A stretch of DNA of 64,000 nucleotides. Source: Hyalella azteca (taxonomy: Eukaryota > Arthropoda > Malacostraca > Amphipoda > Hyalellidae). Location: positions 186,001 through 250,000 of the forward strand of contig NW_025934815.1 of the NCBI RefSeq assembly GCF_000764305.2, given 5' to 3'. A program made the position numbers and the translations under genes. Below are positions 45,031-55,660 of this stretch, one piece after another (the stretch's first letter is position 1; the number at the start of each line of letters is the position of its first letter). The notes below the pieces were generated by a model. It was not told where the DNA came from. It ran no database searches and worked only from the letters and a program-made list of their open reading frames with translations.

Positions 45031-48000
45031 GTCTTCCGTCATTTTGACCTTCATTGGTTGAGCTTTCTTCTCGTATTGAATTGATTTATTTTCATGCACC
45101 CATTCTCTTTATTTCCAACCAAATTTTCAACGAAGATATTTTCCCAGAGCCTGCACGAAGCAATCAAAGACTCCATAGGGAACGAGACTACGTAAGCGAC
45201 AGCACACGTTCTTGTTCTCAAACAGTAGAATGACGTCCTTAAATTTTAAAATACTTTCTAAATTTGCATCAGATGTGCGTTTAATTCACTTTTTTGCCAT
45301 TTTTGAAACTCACACAAATGTGACGTCACCTTGATTTGGCGAGTTGTAGTAATTTGGTCTTGTTTCTGTATTTTAATGTTGGTATATTATTGAAGATCCG
45401 AACACTCATGATTATTGATTCTTGAAGGTTCAAATTTCCGTATTAATTCATGATATATATTATTAGCTGAATGTAAAGGAATTACGATGGGATTTAGAGT
45501 TCAATAACATTGAATAATTTTTGTTACGTTTGCTAGTCATATTACTTCAAAGTCCCAGCTAAGCAGGAAGAGGGGCAGAGACGAGACTAAAGGTTTGGTG
45601 AACTGTATTTGGTGGAGTCTGGTATACAACTGAAGGATGAAGGCTTGCTGGCCTTACATGACCTACTATTGACACTATAGTAGTTCTACTTGAATTTGAT
45701 CCTAATACGTAAATACGTAACAATTCCTATGATTTTAACAAGAACTAATAAATTGATAGTTGAAACAATTTCATAACAAATTATGCCATGTCTATCGAAG
45801 CCTAAATACCCGTATTATATGCAGCATACGCCTGGTATAATTTTCGATGCAGACCCTTTGATCAGTTGTAAATAATGATGTACTAGAGAGACTGAGTGAT
45901 TTTGAGATGGAGTGAAGTTAGCATGAATTTAGTTACGGACTCATTTCTCAGTTGTAAATAGTGCCGGACTAGAAGAACTGAGGTTCTTGGATTGATAGCA
46001 TTTGAGAAACTTAAGCCTTCCTGTGCTGTTTGTTTATGCTCAATTTTCGCCGCTTGTAAATTTTATGTAACAATCAATACTGATTATAAAATTATGAAGT
46101 AAGGAAGCATATTTATTGCATTTTTTCAATGTAATTATTTGGAAATTTCTAATAAATTCATTGTTCCCAAATTTAACGCCAAATTCGTTGTTCACGTATA
46201 CACTACATAATTTGTTACTAAACAAAACAAGTTTTAACATTACCAAAAAAAATAATTTAAACTAATTTCTGTATGGTTGTTGATTTCGTCGAATAATTTC
46301 GAAAACTTTCCAAATGATCTTTTTATAGAGTCATTAACTATTTGATACAAATCTTCACCAAATTTCAATTTCATGTTAACAAATTTCATTCAATACACAT
46401 CAGAAATTGCGCTTCATTTTGTCTGTTACGCAGAATTTACAATGGGATGGAAGCGTTGTAGTGCCGATAAATAAATTAATTGTTATCAACGTGCTAGACT
46501 GCAGGATTCGGGAAATATTACAGAATCCCTGAATCCTGAATTGGAATCGGAAATTCATCGACACACGTCGTGGATTTTCCGAGATGAGCGTCATCGCTTC
46601 CTGCCTTGACTGTTAGTTCCATGATGGAATTATTTGCTAGGTTATCGGTGACCGACTATATTCCGTCCTTGATTTGGCCATAATTTTTGTTCAGGACAAT
46701 AGAAAGGACGAAGTGAGCGCGTCATGGTTGTGATGGAAATTGCTATCAGGAACGGGAATGAGATGAGATAATTTGAACATCCGTTACGATCGCCAGACAA
46801 GAATCGAGAATCGTCCTCATAATGCGTAGAGTAGTAAGTTTTTGTTCAATTTGCCAATGAACGAAATTAAAACTTTTTAGCCCAATGTACTTTTTCCAGT
46901 CTTTGGCAGTTTCACTCCGAAGTAGCTCGTTCGTCTTCATCCTGTCATCCAGCCGAAAAAATGCGACAAGTTGTTCTAAAAAAGCTTTGACTCCCACGGT
47001 CAAATGATTTTTTTGCAGAGTAGAATTTTTGCAAAGGAACTGTATTGTCTAAAAATGATGGCTACAAAACGAATATATGCCTAAATTCTCTCAACAATTC
47101 TGGTTGAAGTATCATGGTGCTTATAAAATCGTACTTTTACGATGGATAATTCCTTCAATTGAATGCACTGAATATTGTGTGAAAAGATGGATGCGGCTTA
47201 CATGCGACGATTTGTTTGGAGCCGAACTTTAGACTTAAAATTTTCTACACAAAATATCCACTAAATTGGTAAACAAAATTCCAGTCTCGCCAATGAACTC
47301 TGTGACACCATCTTGAAGAATTGAATGTTTATTTGGCTTGAGACTTACAGAGAATCAAATTCGATGTTTAGTTCCGAAATTATAATTCAAAAGCCAGTAG
47401 TTCGATGTTATTATTAAAAACCTAATAGTTTCATAACCCCCATTCAAACCTAAAATGAATGAAATGCTCGCAGTTTCAATGTATCAAAGTTGATTCGCGC
47501 GTCAAATTAATTAAAAAAATTCTGAAGTGCCAATCATCAAACATTTGATGCGATTGCTCGACGCTTTCGGGTGTATTATAGCTGCTGTCATTAATGATTC
47601 TGGAGCGCCCCCAAATCAGTGTCAACAATCCGCAGGGGAAGATGCGCGATTGACCGGATTGATGAAATTTTAATGATTTGGTTGATTGGTCCACTACCTC
47701 ATGCTAGCAGGCTTTCTTTATGTACCTGAAGGGATAATTTACTAAGGTTAATGAGTCAGCAACAATTAGCTGAATAAAATTATTATATTAACATTCGCAA
47801 AACGCTGTCACATACGGCTCAGGCTGCAATTTATGTTCCTTGAGTAGGAAGCAACAACAAGCTGCATTGATGTTTTACCTTTACTGAAATCTTTCATGAA
47901 TCAATGTCGTTGTATCTGAAAAGAGTTAACATTCGCATCGCCATTCCATTTCATGGACAATACTCATAAAAAATAATTAGAGATTTACTCATTTCTTCAA

Positions 48001-48580
48001 TACAAACAGCAATAAACAACAGTTGACGCTGAACTGTTGGCATATCGAGCATTTTGAGACACAAAATTCGATTAAAAAATTGATTTGATATCGTCGATAC
48101 TGTAAAAATTGTTATTCCACATTTTAGTAAAGAAGAAAAAAGCCTCAACATTAGAAGCTATAAAAACCATTCATTACTTCTAAAGATGCAAACTTTTTAG
48201 CATGAAAAGTTGGGAATAATATACGTAGATACGAACGTGGAATTGCGACAAATACTAAAACTTTGACTGTTAGATAATCAAGTGTTAGATAATCATGTAA
48301 AAGACTAATGCTTATGAGCCTCATGAGAGTAAATGATAACTATACTTTGAAACTTCATGTATAATTATTTTAAAATCTGTGGAAAATTTACATTATACAG
48401 TATGTGCGGTCTATTACAACAATTTTAATATTACAATATTATACCTGGGTTTGTAAAACACGGTCTCCACGCCACGCAGCCTCCTCCGCAATCCTCAGGA
48501 CTGCAACGGATTGCGTCTTATGCCAATCCCGACATTGACTGCCGCCATCAATTGCAATCAGCGCAATCCAGAGCAGCGTG
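45031..48580. other. 3.5 kb unassigned
   Basis: AT-rich. A phrase CAGTTGTAAATARTG...ACTAGA repeats twice 88 bp apart (45862, 45950), an old tandem duplication. The frames at 46746-47003 and 47951-48151 are unrecognised. Confidence 0.35.
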
Positions 48581-48740
48581 CTGAATCTGCCAATCTGAGG
48601 GAGCTGAACAGGATCTGCAATACTGAGGGAGCTGAACCGCATCTGCCCAACTAAGAGACCTGAACTGAATCTGTGCAGTTGAGGGAGCTGAACTGTGTCT
48701 GTCCTGATGAGAGAGTTGAGCTGAATCTGCACACACTGGG
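48581..48740. repeat. Minisatellite, about 5 x 30-33 bp
   Basis: Units contain CTGAGGGAGCTGAACTGNATCTG with variable linkers. Both minus frames (48439-48759 and 48548-48736) stay open only because of the array. Confidence 0.88.
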
Positions 48741-49031
48741 CAGAATTTGTTCTACTCAATCAATCAAACTAAGCTCAGTAGCTTGAATTACTCAGTCAAC
48801 AGTAGTGTTGAGTTTAATCTTTAGATGCGAGGAAAAATACGTCTGAAAACCTTCAATTTAGCCAGCTATGTTTACCACGTTGATTCTTGACTCCGACGTT
48901 GTATATATGCGTACCATGAAGTGTATTTCTCCAGGACGTAGTGGTACATAATTCAGGGTTGGCAGATGACCAAAAAAACGGCCAAGTCCGCGAACAAAAA
49001 ATGCAAAAAAAGGCCTATACCTCAATATATA

Positions 49032-49581
49032 GGGCAACATGGGACAGCGCGCCCCCCCCCCTTTTTTTAAACTAAATTTTTGATGAACTTTTAATTGATA
49101 CAAGGTGGTTCTTTGTTTTGTTTAAAGGTACAACTAATTAGGAATGTATGATGTGAATTAGACGCCTATATGTTCTTTCAATTTTTAATGAAACACTGTT
49201 TTGTAAAAAGTGTCAAAATGGGCCCATTGCCCCACTCCTGGGGCAATGGGCCCATGGGCCTGGGGCAAGGCGCCCACCTATGGTCCCTTTACCACAAATG
49301 CATATTTTTCGTTTAAAAATGATAAAACAACACTTTACAGTTAAAAATAAGAAAATGCAATAAAAAAATATGACATTCACTCATTCATTAACAACTCAAA
49401 AAATCATATACTTAACTTGAAAAAAATATACTCAAACACTTAGCAAAACGTAAATCCGTACACTTCATCCCAGTGAAACTGTCGACAGGCGGTAGAGAAC
49501 ACGGACCAAAATCTGCCATACTTAGCGAGAAACCCGCTATGGGCCCGTGACCCGCAGTGGGCTCGCTGCCCCATGTTACCC
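49032..49581. mobile_element. TA-target element, 550 bp
   Basis: The left end GGGCAACATGGGACAGCG and right end, inverted, GGGTAACATGGGGCAGCG match over about 23 bp with four differences. TA flanks both sides (49030-49031, 49582-49583). A perfect 15-bp-arm hairpin lies inside at 49220-49253, and a C run followed by a T run sits near the left end (49051-49068). It has no transposase, so it is a non-autonomous Tc1/mariner-like element by target and termini. Confidence 0.85.
49220..49253. repeat. Perfect hairpin, 15-bp arms
   Basis: GGGCCCATTGCCCCA, a 4-base loop CTCC, and TGGGGCAATGGGCCC. It is GC-rich and lies inside the AT-rich TA element. The same GGGCCCAT and GGGGCA words recur at the element's ends. 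Confidence 0.97.
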
Positions 49582-49744
49582 TACTAGCATACTCGTATTT
49601 GTTTGTTCCGGTGTAGAAATTAATTTTGTTTACTTTTCAAAATTCAATTAGGAAATATTCCTATCATAAATTTTAGCCGGCCCACGCAATAAAAAAAAAC
49701 AAATCGCGAGATTTGTCCGTTAAAACGGCCGTCTAGCAGCCCTG

Positions 49745-50116
49745 TTTCATAAGAGTACAAAAAATTAAATAATAGTACAGGATGGAGCAATCAGAGTCAA
49801 CGTGTTACACTACAGAAAAATGCGCTAGGAGCGAGCGTTACGGTGATTCAATTGATTCAAATCTACACAGTAAAATTTTACTTTGTTCAGAAAACTTTGG
49901 GCGAAGTAGCATTTATTGACTTTCATTATATTCATCTTCTGAACTTAATTCATTAGTCAATAATACGTCTGCGATTTTTCATTTGACTGTAGATTGTGTG
50001 GAGCTGCACCCGATGTTGTGAGCTGTATCCATGCATTAGATATCACCAAGACCTGAATAATGCAGCGACACGAGGCAAGTCGCTTGCAAAGCGCCACACA
50101 CGCCGCAAATTAATCT
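49745..50116. other. Unassigned
   Basis: Nothing recognisable. Confidence 0.4.
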
Positions 50117-50262
50117 GGGGCCATACATTCAAAACTCGCTAAGTGAACGTAAGTACTTACGCTCTATTTTCTTGTCTATGATTGGTGGATTTTGCTTGAA
50201 AGGCCGTCGATGATTGGCTGATGAACTTACGATCTCTTAACTTATTTTAAAAGTATAGGCCC
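50117..50262 (+). mobile_element. MITE family A, copy 5
   Basis: Complete plus-orientation copy from GGGGCCATACATTCAAAA to TTTTAAAAGTATAGGCCC. It is the closest to the partial copy at the window start. Confidence 0.92.
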
Positions 50263-52139
50263 ATGATGAATAAGTTACGCTTTGGTGCATTGCTTCGTCT
50301 CTGGCACGTCTGCGTGTAAAATTTGTATCAGTGAACATAAATATAATTCCGGGGGAGGATTTTCAGTTTTTTTATGTATATAAACTTGAATTCGTGTTTC
50401 AATAAATGAAGCAATTTAGTAAATGAAGTGAATCAAATATGGTATCAGATACGACATGTAAGCAATTTTGTAAAGCGTCTAATTTGATGGTTAACAAGAG
50501 AAAGAATTTGTAAAATTTCGTAAATAGTCGGAAAGACATTTAAATTAAGTGGTTCAATTTTAGTCGGTTTTAAGTATAATAACCTTCTATATGATCTATT
50601 TTTATCTTAAAACTTACTTGTCACTGCTAAACCACCAGAACTCAACACTAAACTAAACAAATATAATTTTCCTACATTGGTATGTGCGTTTTTACTACTT
50701 GTACAGTAAATTTATATGTAATATGCAAATATTTTCGTAAAAGATTGAGCTTGTATTGAGCGATTCCAATACTTTTCCTAACAACTTCGGCAAATGCAAT
50801 TCTGAAGTAATTTTCTTTTTTTAACGTACCTGGAAATAATGATAAAAAACAATATTCATCTAAATCATCTCTTTACACCCGTTTCACACCAGTTTCGAAT
50901 AAAATGTCAATACTTACACTGAAACAACATTAGCTTTCAAAACCACTCGGACATTCGTCAACGATACGGCTACGATCAAGGGGTTGTAATACGCGTTACA
51001 CATTCTCATGGCTTTATGGTTATTTACAGTGCAATACAAATAAACATAAGAGCAGTTATGGGAGAGATTTACGTTGACTTTACGGCCCTCCGGTGCGCTG
51101 TTATGTGGCTGTAGAGATGCGTGTTATATAGCTGCACTTTCATCAACAAATGCACTGACGCTTCTAATGAATCTGTTCCATTTAGGGCTAATGAAGATGT
51201 TCCATTTATGGCTGCGCCGAAAATAACTGCAATGAACTTATGAGCAGCAGATGATAATGGGAAAATGACTCTGTGGAGTCAGAGATAATGAGAAAATGAC
51301 CGGAGTCATTACGGTGATGACCCGAGCACGATGCTGTAGTATATTGTTCAGCAAGTCGTTAGTTCAAATATAGGAGATAATTGGAGGTAATTTGTGTAAT
51401 AACTTTCATCGAAAGCTGGTTGCCCGACCGTTGTAGCTAGCGACGCTTTAGAGCAGCTGAATTATGTAAAGGTTTCAGCTAACACATCATTCTATTTATG
51501 TATAAATTTATTATCATTTATAAATTTATGATATGTTACATTCAATACAAAGACTCAAAAGAATCCATTGTTATTTTTTAGGTTCTTCAGCAACAGCAAA
51601 GAAGATGCGGTTTAGTAGAATATCACGTACTAATTGACCGGTTTCTACAGCAATACGAAAAACATAGTATAAGGGAAAATCTTAGTAATAGCATAGTTCA
51701 TATTCCAAGTAAGTCAGCAATAAACAATTACTGAAGCTTTGGCGTAAATAACTAACTCAGCTGACAGACGCATCATAAATGAGATGGCGGATATAGATAA
51801 ACTTTTGCTCTGAAGTAGTCGGCCTACAAGAAGTGAGGATGCTTCTAGCTAATATTAATATAATAAGACTATTAATATTTACGGTTACGTTTATAGTTTT
51901 GTACTCTCAGTGTCTGTCTAATCATAAAAACTGTTTCGCGCATAGAAATAAGTGTTTTACTTATGAAAAAATAAATTCGCAGAAGTATAGTCCTGATAGG
52001 ATCAAGCGATAAGAGAAAATTTTTCAAAACTAGTATCTATGTATAGTAACGAGATCTTGAAAGTGGGGTTTTGCAAATTGAAATTGAGGCAGAGTTTTAA
52101 AAGTAGGTGGCAGCAATTTTTTTGCCCTATCAGTGTCAT
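50263..52139. other. Unassigned
   Basis: AT-rich; no repeat or domain recognised. Confidence 0.4.
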
Positions 52140-52672
52140 CGTCACTGCAAAGTGCTTGCGCCACTATAAAGTGTCTCAGCCACGGTCAAGTGTCTCCGCT
52201 GCTGTCAAGTGTCTCCGCTTCTGCCAAGTGTCTCCGCTACTGCCAAGTGTCTCTGCTACTGAGCAGACGCTACTGCAAAGTGTCTCCGCTACTGCCAAGT
52301 GTCCAGCCACTGTCAAGTGTCTGCGCTACTGTCAAGTGTCTCCACCCACTGTCAAGAACTGTCTCCAGCCATTGTCAAGTGCTTCCGCCACTGTCAAGTG
52401 TCTCCAGCCACTGCCAAGTGTCTCCACCTACTGTCAAGTGTCTCCAGCCATTGTCAAGTGCTTCCGCCACTGCCAAGAGTCTCCAGCCACTGTCAAGTGC
52501 CTCTGCCACTACCAAGTGTCTCCAGCCACTGTCAAGTGCCAGCGCTACAGTCAAATGTCTCCAACACTGCCATGTTTCTCCGCCACTGTCAAGTGTCACC
52601 GCTACAGTCAAGTGTCTGCGCCACAGTCAAGTGTCTGCGCTACAGTCAAGTGTCTGCGCCACAGTGCAGCCA
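52140..52672. repeat. 19-20-bp minisatellite (TGTCAAGTGTCTCCGCCAC)n
   Basis: About 27 units with lengths of 18-22 bp. Unit-length variation keeps two or three plus frames open for 133-243 codons (52039-52770), giving Cys/Ser/Val/Gln-rich peptides. I read these as satellite translation, not protein. Confidence 0.93.
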
Positions 52673-54650
52673 CTGTGCCATCGTCCCATTGTCGGTTTAA
52701 TGAAAGTTTCACAATGAAGCCTAAGCGAAGCATTCAGAAACGCGAGTTTCCTTATTTCGTGTTATACTGAATAATTTTTAATAAAATATTTCTTTATTTA
52801 TCCATCATCGAATAATCGTACACCTCTTTACCTATCAAGATCCATGGACGAAAATCTGTGGCTGTTTTCGTTCAAGGACTGAGCGTCTCGCCGTTGCTAG
52901 AGAGATGAGCTGCAGCTTAGAACTTAATTGTACGGCCGCTCGCACGCCTTGTTGAACTCTGCTTACACATTCAAATCCAATGCCAAAATACGGACCCAGA
53001 ATATTAATGGACGTGTCGAACGTTATTAACCGGAACATTATGCGCAGTAATTGAGCTAATACCTCGTGAAATTGATGGATTTTAGAAGCATTTCGCATTC
53101 ATGAGCATCTCCGGGATAGACTTGCAAGGCTAATATGGTTTCATTTGAGTAAGAGTGCAATGCAAGCAACAGATTACCCACTCATTGCAATTGAAATGTA
53201 TCCAAATGCTTCATTCTATCTTTTCTAATAATAATTGCATGTGGTTCAAAAAAGTAAACAATGGAGTTTTAGACTGAAAAAAAAAAATCAAAAATGAAGG
53301 TGTAGGTTAAAGATCTGAGCCTGCAACTGGGGGCTTTCTTCCACAATGAAACTCCAATGAATATCCTTAATATTTTATAAAAAAAATTCACAAACCTAAC
53401 TAACTGACTTTTAGTCAATAACAAATCAATCCTTGTCTCTTTATCACTCAAACAAATTTTACTAATATGAAAATTCAAGAATTTCGAACAAAAATGTCTA
53501 CAAATGCCCGAATCGCGATGATAACCTATAAAGAACATCACTTTATTTGCTTCATCCATTCATTGTGTCATTTTCATTCACCTAATAATACGGCCAAGTG
53601 TTATTTTATATTACACAAAAATTACACGATAGATAAATACAAGGTGGATTCATGTCATAATGACATCAAAAGTATCTTTCGGTGCAAGAGATTGAGTCCA
53701 CAACATAGTCTAAGTTATCGCTCCTATTTGACAGTTGTTAGAGGTTCATGTTGACATGGATGATTTGGCGTCAAGTTCATGATGAAGTCGTTGGTCATTA
53801 CGCCCAGTCGTTATGTCGGAAAAAGTTTGATTGAATTTGGTAAAGAAATCGTTCTATCGGAGTTCAGATCGCCCTCCAGGGAGCGATCATCTTGAAGCCC
53901 TAATAAATCCGCGCAGAATGGACCTCTCAGGAAACTTGTAATGCCAGCAAAGATATCGTTCGATTATGGAGATAATTGACTTTTTGCATATCTAAGGCAT
54001 CCAGAAGAAAAAAACTATGTGTTGATCGTATTGATTAAATTGAATAATCATGAAATCGTTTGTTTAACTTCCGATGATATAGTAATCAACGTTCAATATT
54101 CAGCATTGACTTAACAAGTATTTTGCATGTAGACTTTAGATTTCAAAGTGAGCTACGTTAATACTCTATTCAACAATGCTTATACTACAATACCTTAATA
54201 TTGCGGGGGTAATACTCTAATAAGTGTCCAACACTATCCTCTGTCGTTCTGTAGACAATAGTTTTTAATAATTCCTCAGAAGATTTGTAGTTCATTTTCA
54301 ATCCTTCGGTGCAGCCGCCGCAGTCCAATGTTTCCAGTGTTTTATTTACTCTACAGAAGTTCTTAAAGTACTGTGAACTAATGCGGTATATGCAAACGCC
54401 CCAAAATTCAATTTGACACGAGTTTCAACTCTAGGGCTCCAAAGTCAAACGATGTTTTACAACAGCTTCAGAGTCTCCGCGCTGCAGACATTTTCGTTCG
54501 CAGAATCAATATTTTTAGAGCAATGTCTTTGTGTGCTTTGGAGTGGTTCAATCAATGCAATTTGTTTTCTATTTAAAAACCTTACCATTTCAGATAGTCA
54601 TGATTCTTCAATAATTGATATTTTTAACAAATACACTTTCCAGGTATATA
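52673..54650. other. Unassigned
   Basis: No recognisable gene. The minus frames 52835-53098 and 53269-53559 and the plus frame 53467-53754 have no domain. Confidence 0.35.
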
Positions 54651-54944
54651 CCCTAGCAACAATTCTACAATGGGCCCATGAGGGGCCCATGCGACAATGT
54701 GGATATGAGGTGGCATTACGGTTTCAACATATTGGGCCAACATTGATGCTATCTTACTCCTGTCTCTTATACACATCTAGATGTGTATAAGAGACAGCTC
54801 TAGAAATCGTGTGATTTCAACATTGCCTAGCTGGGCAGAATTTTCACAAAAACCATGAGGCTGCTATATGTCACTTTCACATGTGGCCAATATTGTTACG
54901 ACACCTTGGGCCAACATGGGCCCCTTCAAAAATTGTTACTAGGG
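54651..54944. mobile_element. TA-target MITE split by library adapter
   Basis: The left end CCCTAGCAACAATTCTACAA and inverted right end CCCTAGTAACAATTTTTGAA, both followed by GGGCCCATG, are flanked by TA (54649-54650, 54945-54946). The middle contains the adapter 54760-54797. The two halves could therefore be one element with adapter inserted by a bad gap fill, or ends of two different copies. Confidence 0.75.
54760..54797. other. Complete mate-pair junction adapter (assembly artefact)
   Basis: The same 38 bases as at 19101-19138: CTGTCTCTTATACACATCT then its reverse complement. The 125-codon plus frame 54413-54790 ends in the contaminant string LLYTSRCV because of it. Confidence 0.98.
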
Positions 54945-55510
54945 TAAAGACTCTTATATTGCATTGAAACTTAATATGAGATCTAATTTGCCTTATCTAT
55001 TCGAGGATACTACAGCGCTAGCGTTACGAAAACATTTTTCGCGTAATTTGCGAAACGAAACACGTTTAGGATCTGGGGCGTTTAGGTTGTGCGTTGAACA
55101 TATAATTACTTTCATCTGTTGTCTTCTCTCCCGAGCATGACTCTCGGAATTCTTCAGAAGAAGTCCTTGAGAGAATCGTGAACTAACACCAACACATTCA
55201 TAAGAAGTAAAAACTCTCTGCCTGAAATAATAGAGTTCGCCGTTAACCTCCGTTTGAGGTGAGTAAGGCAAGTTGAGTAACGAATATTTTATCACTTTAA
55301 AATGTTTACTCAAAGAAGAATAATCACTCTTTCTTCTAAGCTCTGCTCCCTTTGAACGAATTATAATAGAATTTTTTTCTGGAAATCAGAGTTCAACGTG
55401 AACCACATTTATTTTGGTTGGAAAATAATTTCCAACCAAAAGATGCTTTTTCATTTAATTCTTTAAGATGCTTTTCATTTCATTCCTACATCAGTCATTT
55501 AAGATGCTTT
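54945..55510. other. Unassigned
   Basis: The minus frame 54993-55313 (106 codons) is unrecognised. A duplicated AAGATGCTTTT phrase occurs three times at 55441-55512. Confidence 0.35.
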
Positions 55511-55660
55511 TTAGCGCAGTTTCTCATTTATTGAAAAAGGCGCTATTGTGATCGTCATATGTCCGTCCGTCTGTCTGTCCGTCCGTGACTTCACGTTTTA
55601 GTTGACGAAAAAATGCGCTCTCTGTAACTCACTGCAGTGAATACTGAGTAACATTTTTTT
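55511..55660 (-). mobile_element. GTCY-core element family B, copy 5 (reverse)
   Basis: Reverse copy: TTAGCGCAGTTTCTCATTTA start, GTCC/GTCT core at 55560-55588, GACGAAAAAATGCGCTCTCT, then a decayed CACTGCAGTGAATACTGAG end. Confidence 0.88.

Larger units (their letters stand above)
48954..49744. mobile_element. Possible hAT-like element hosting a TA MITE
   Basis: The left CAGGGTTGGCAGATGACC (48954) and inverted right CAGGGCTGCTAGACGGCC (to 49744) agree at about two thirds of 28 positions, both leading into AACGG. The flanks share only CATAA, so an 8-bp duplication is not proven. The interior is largely occupied by the element 49032-49581. Confidence 0.5.

Noticed and set aside
52039..52770. 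243-codon frame as a secreted Cys-rich repeat protein
   Set aside because: It is a translation of the 19-20-bp minisatellite; two other frames are equally open.
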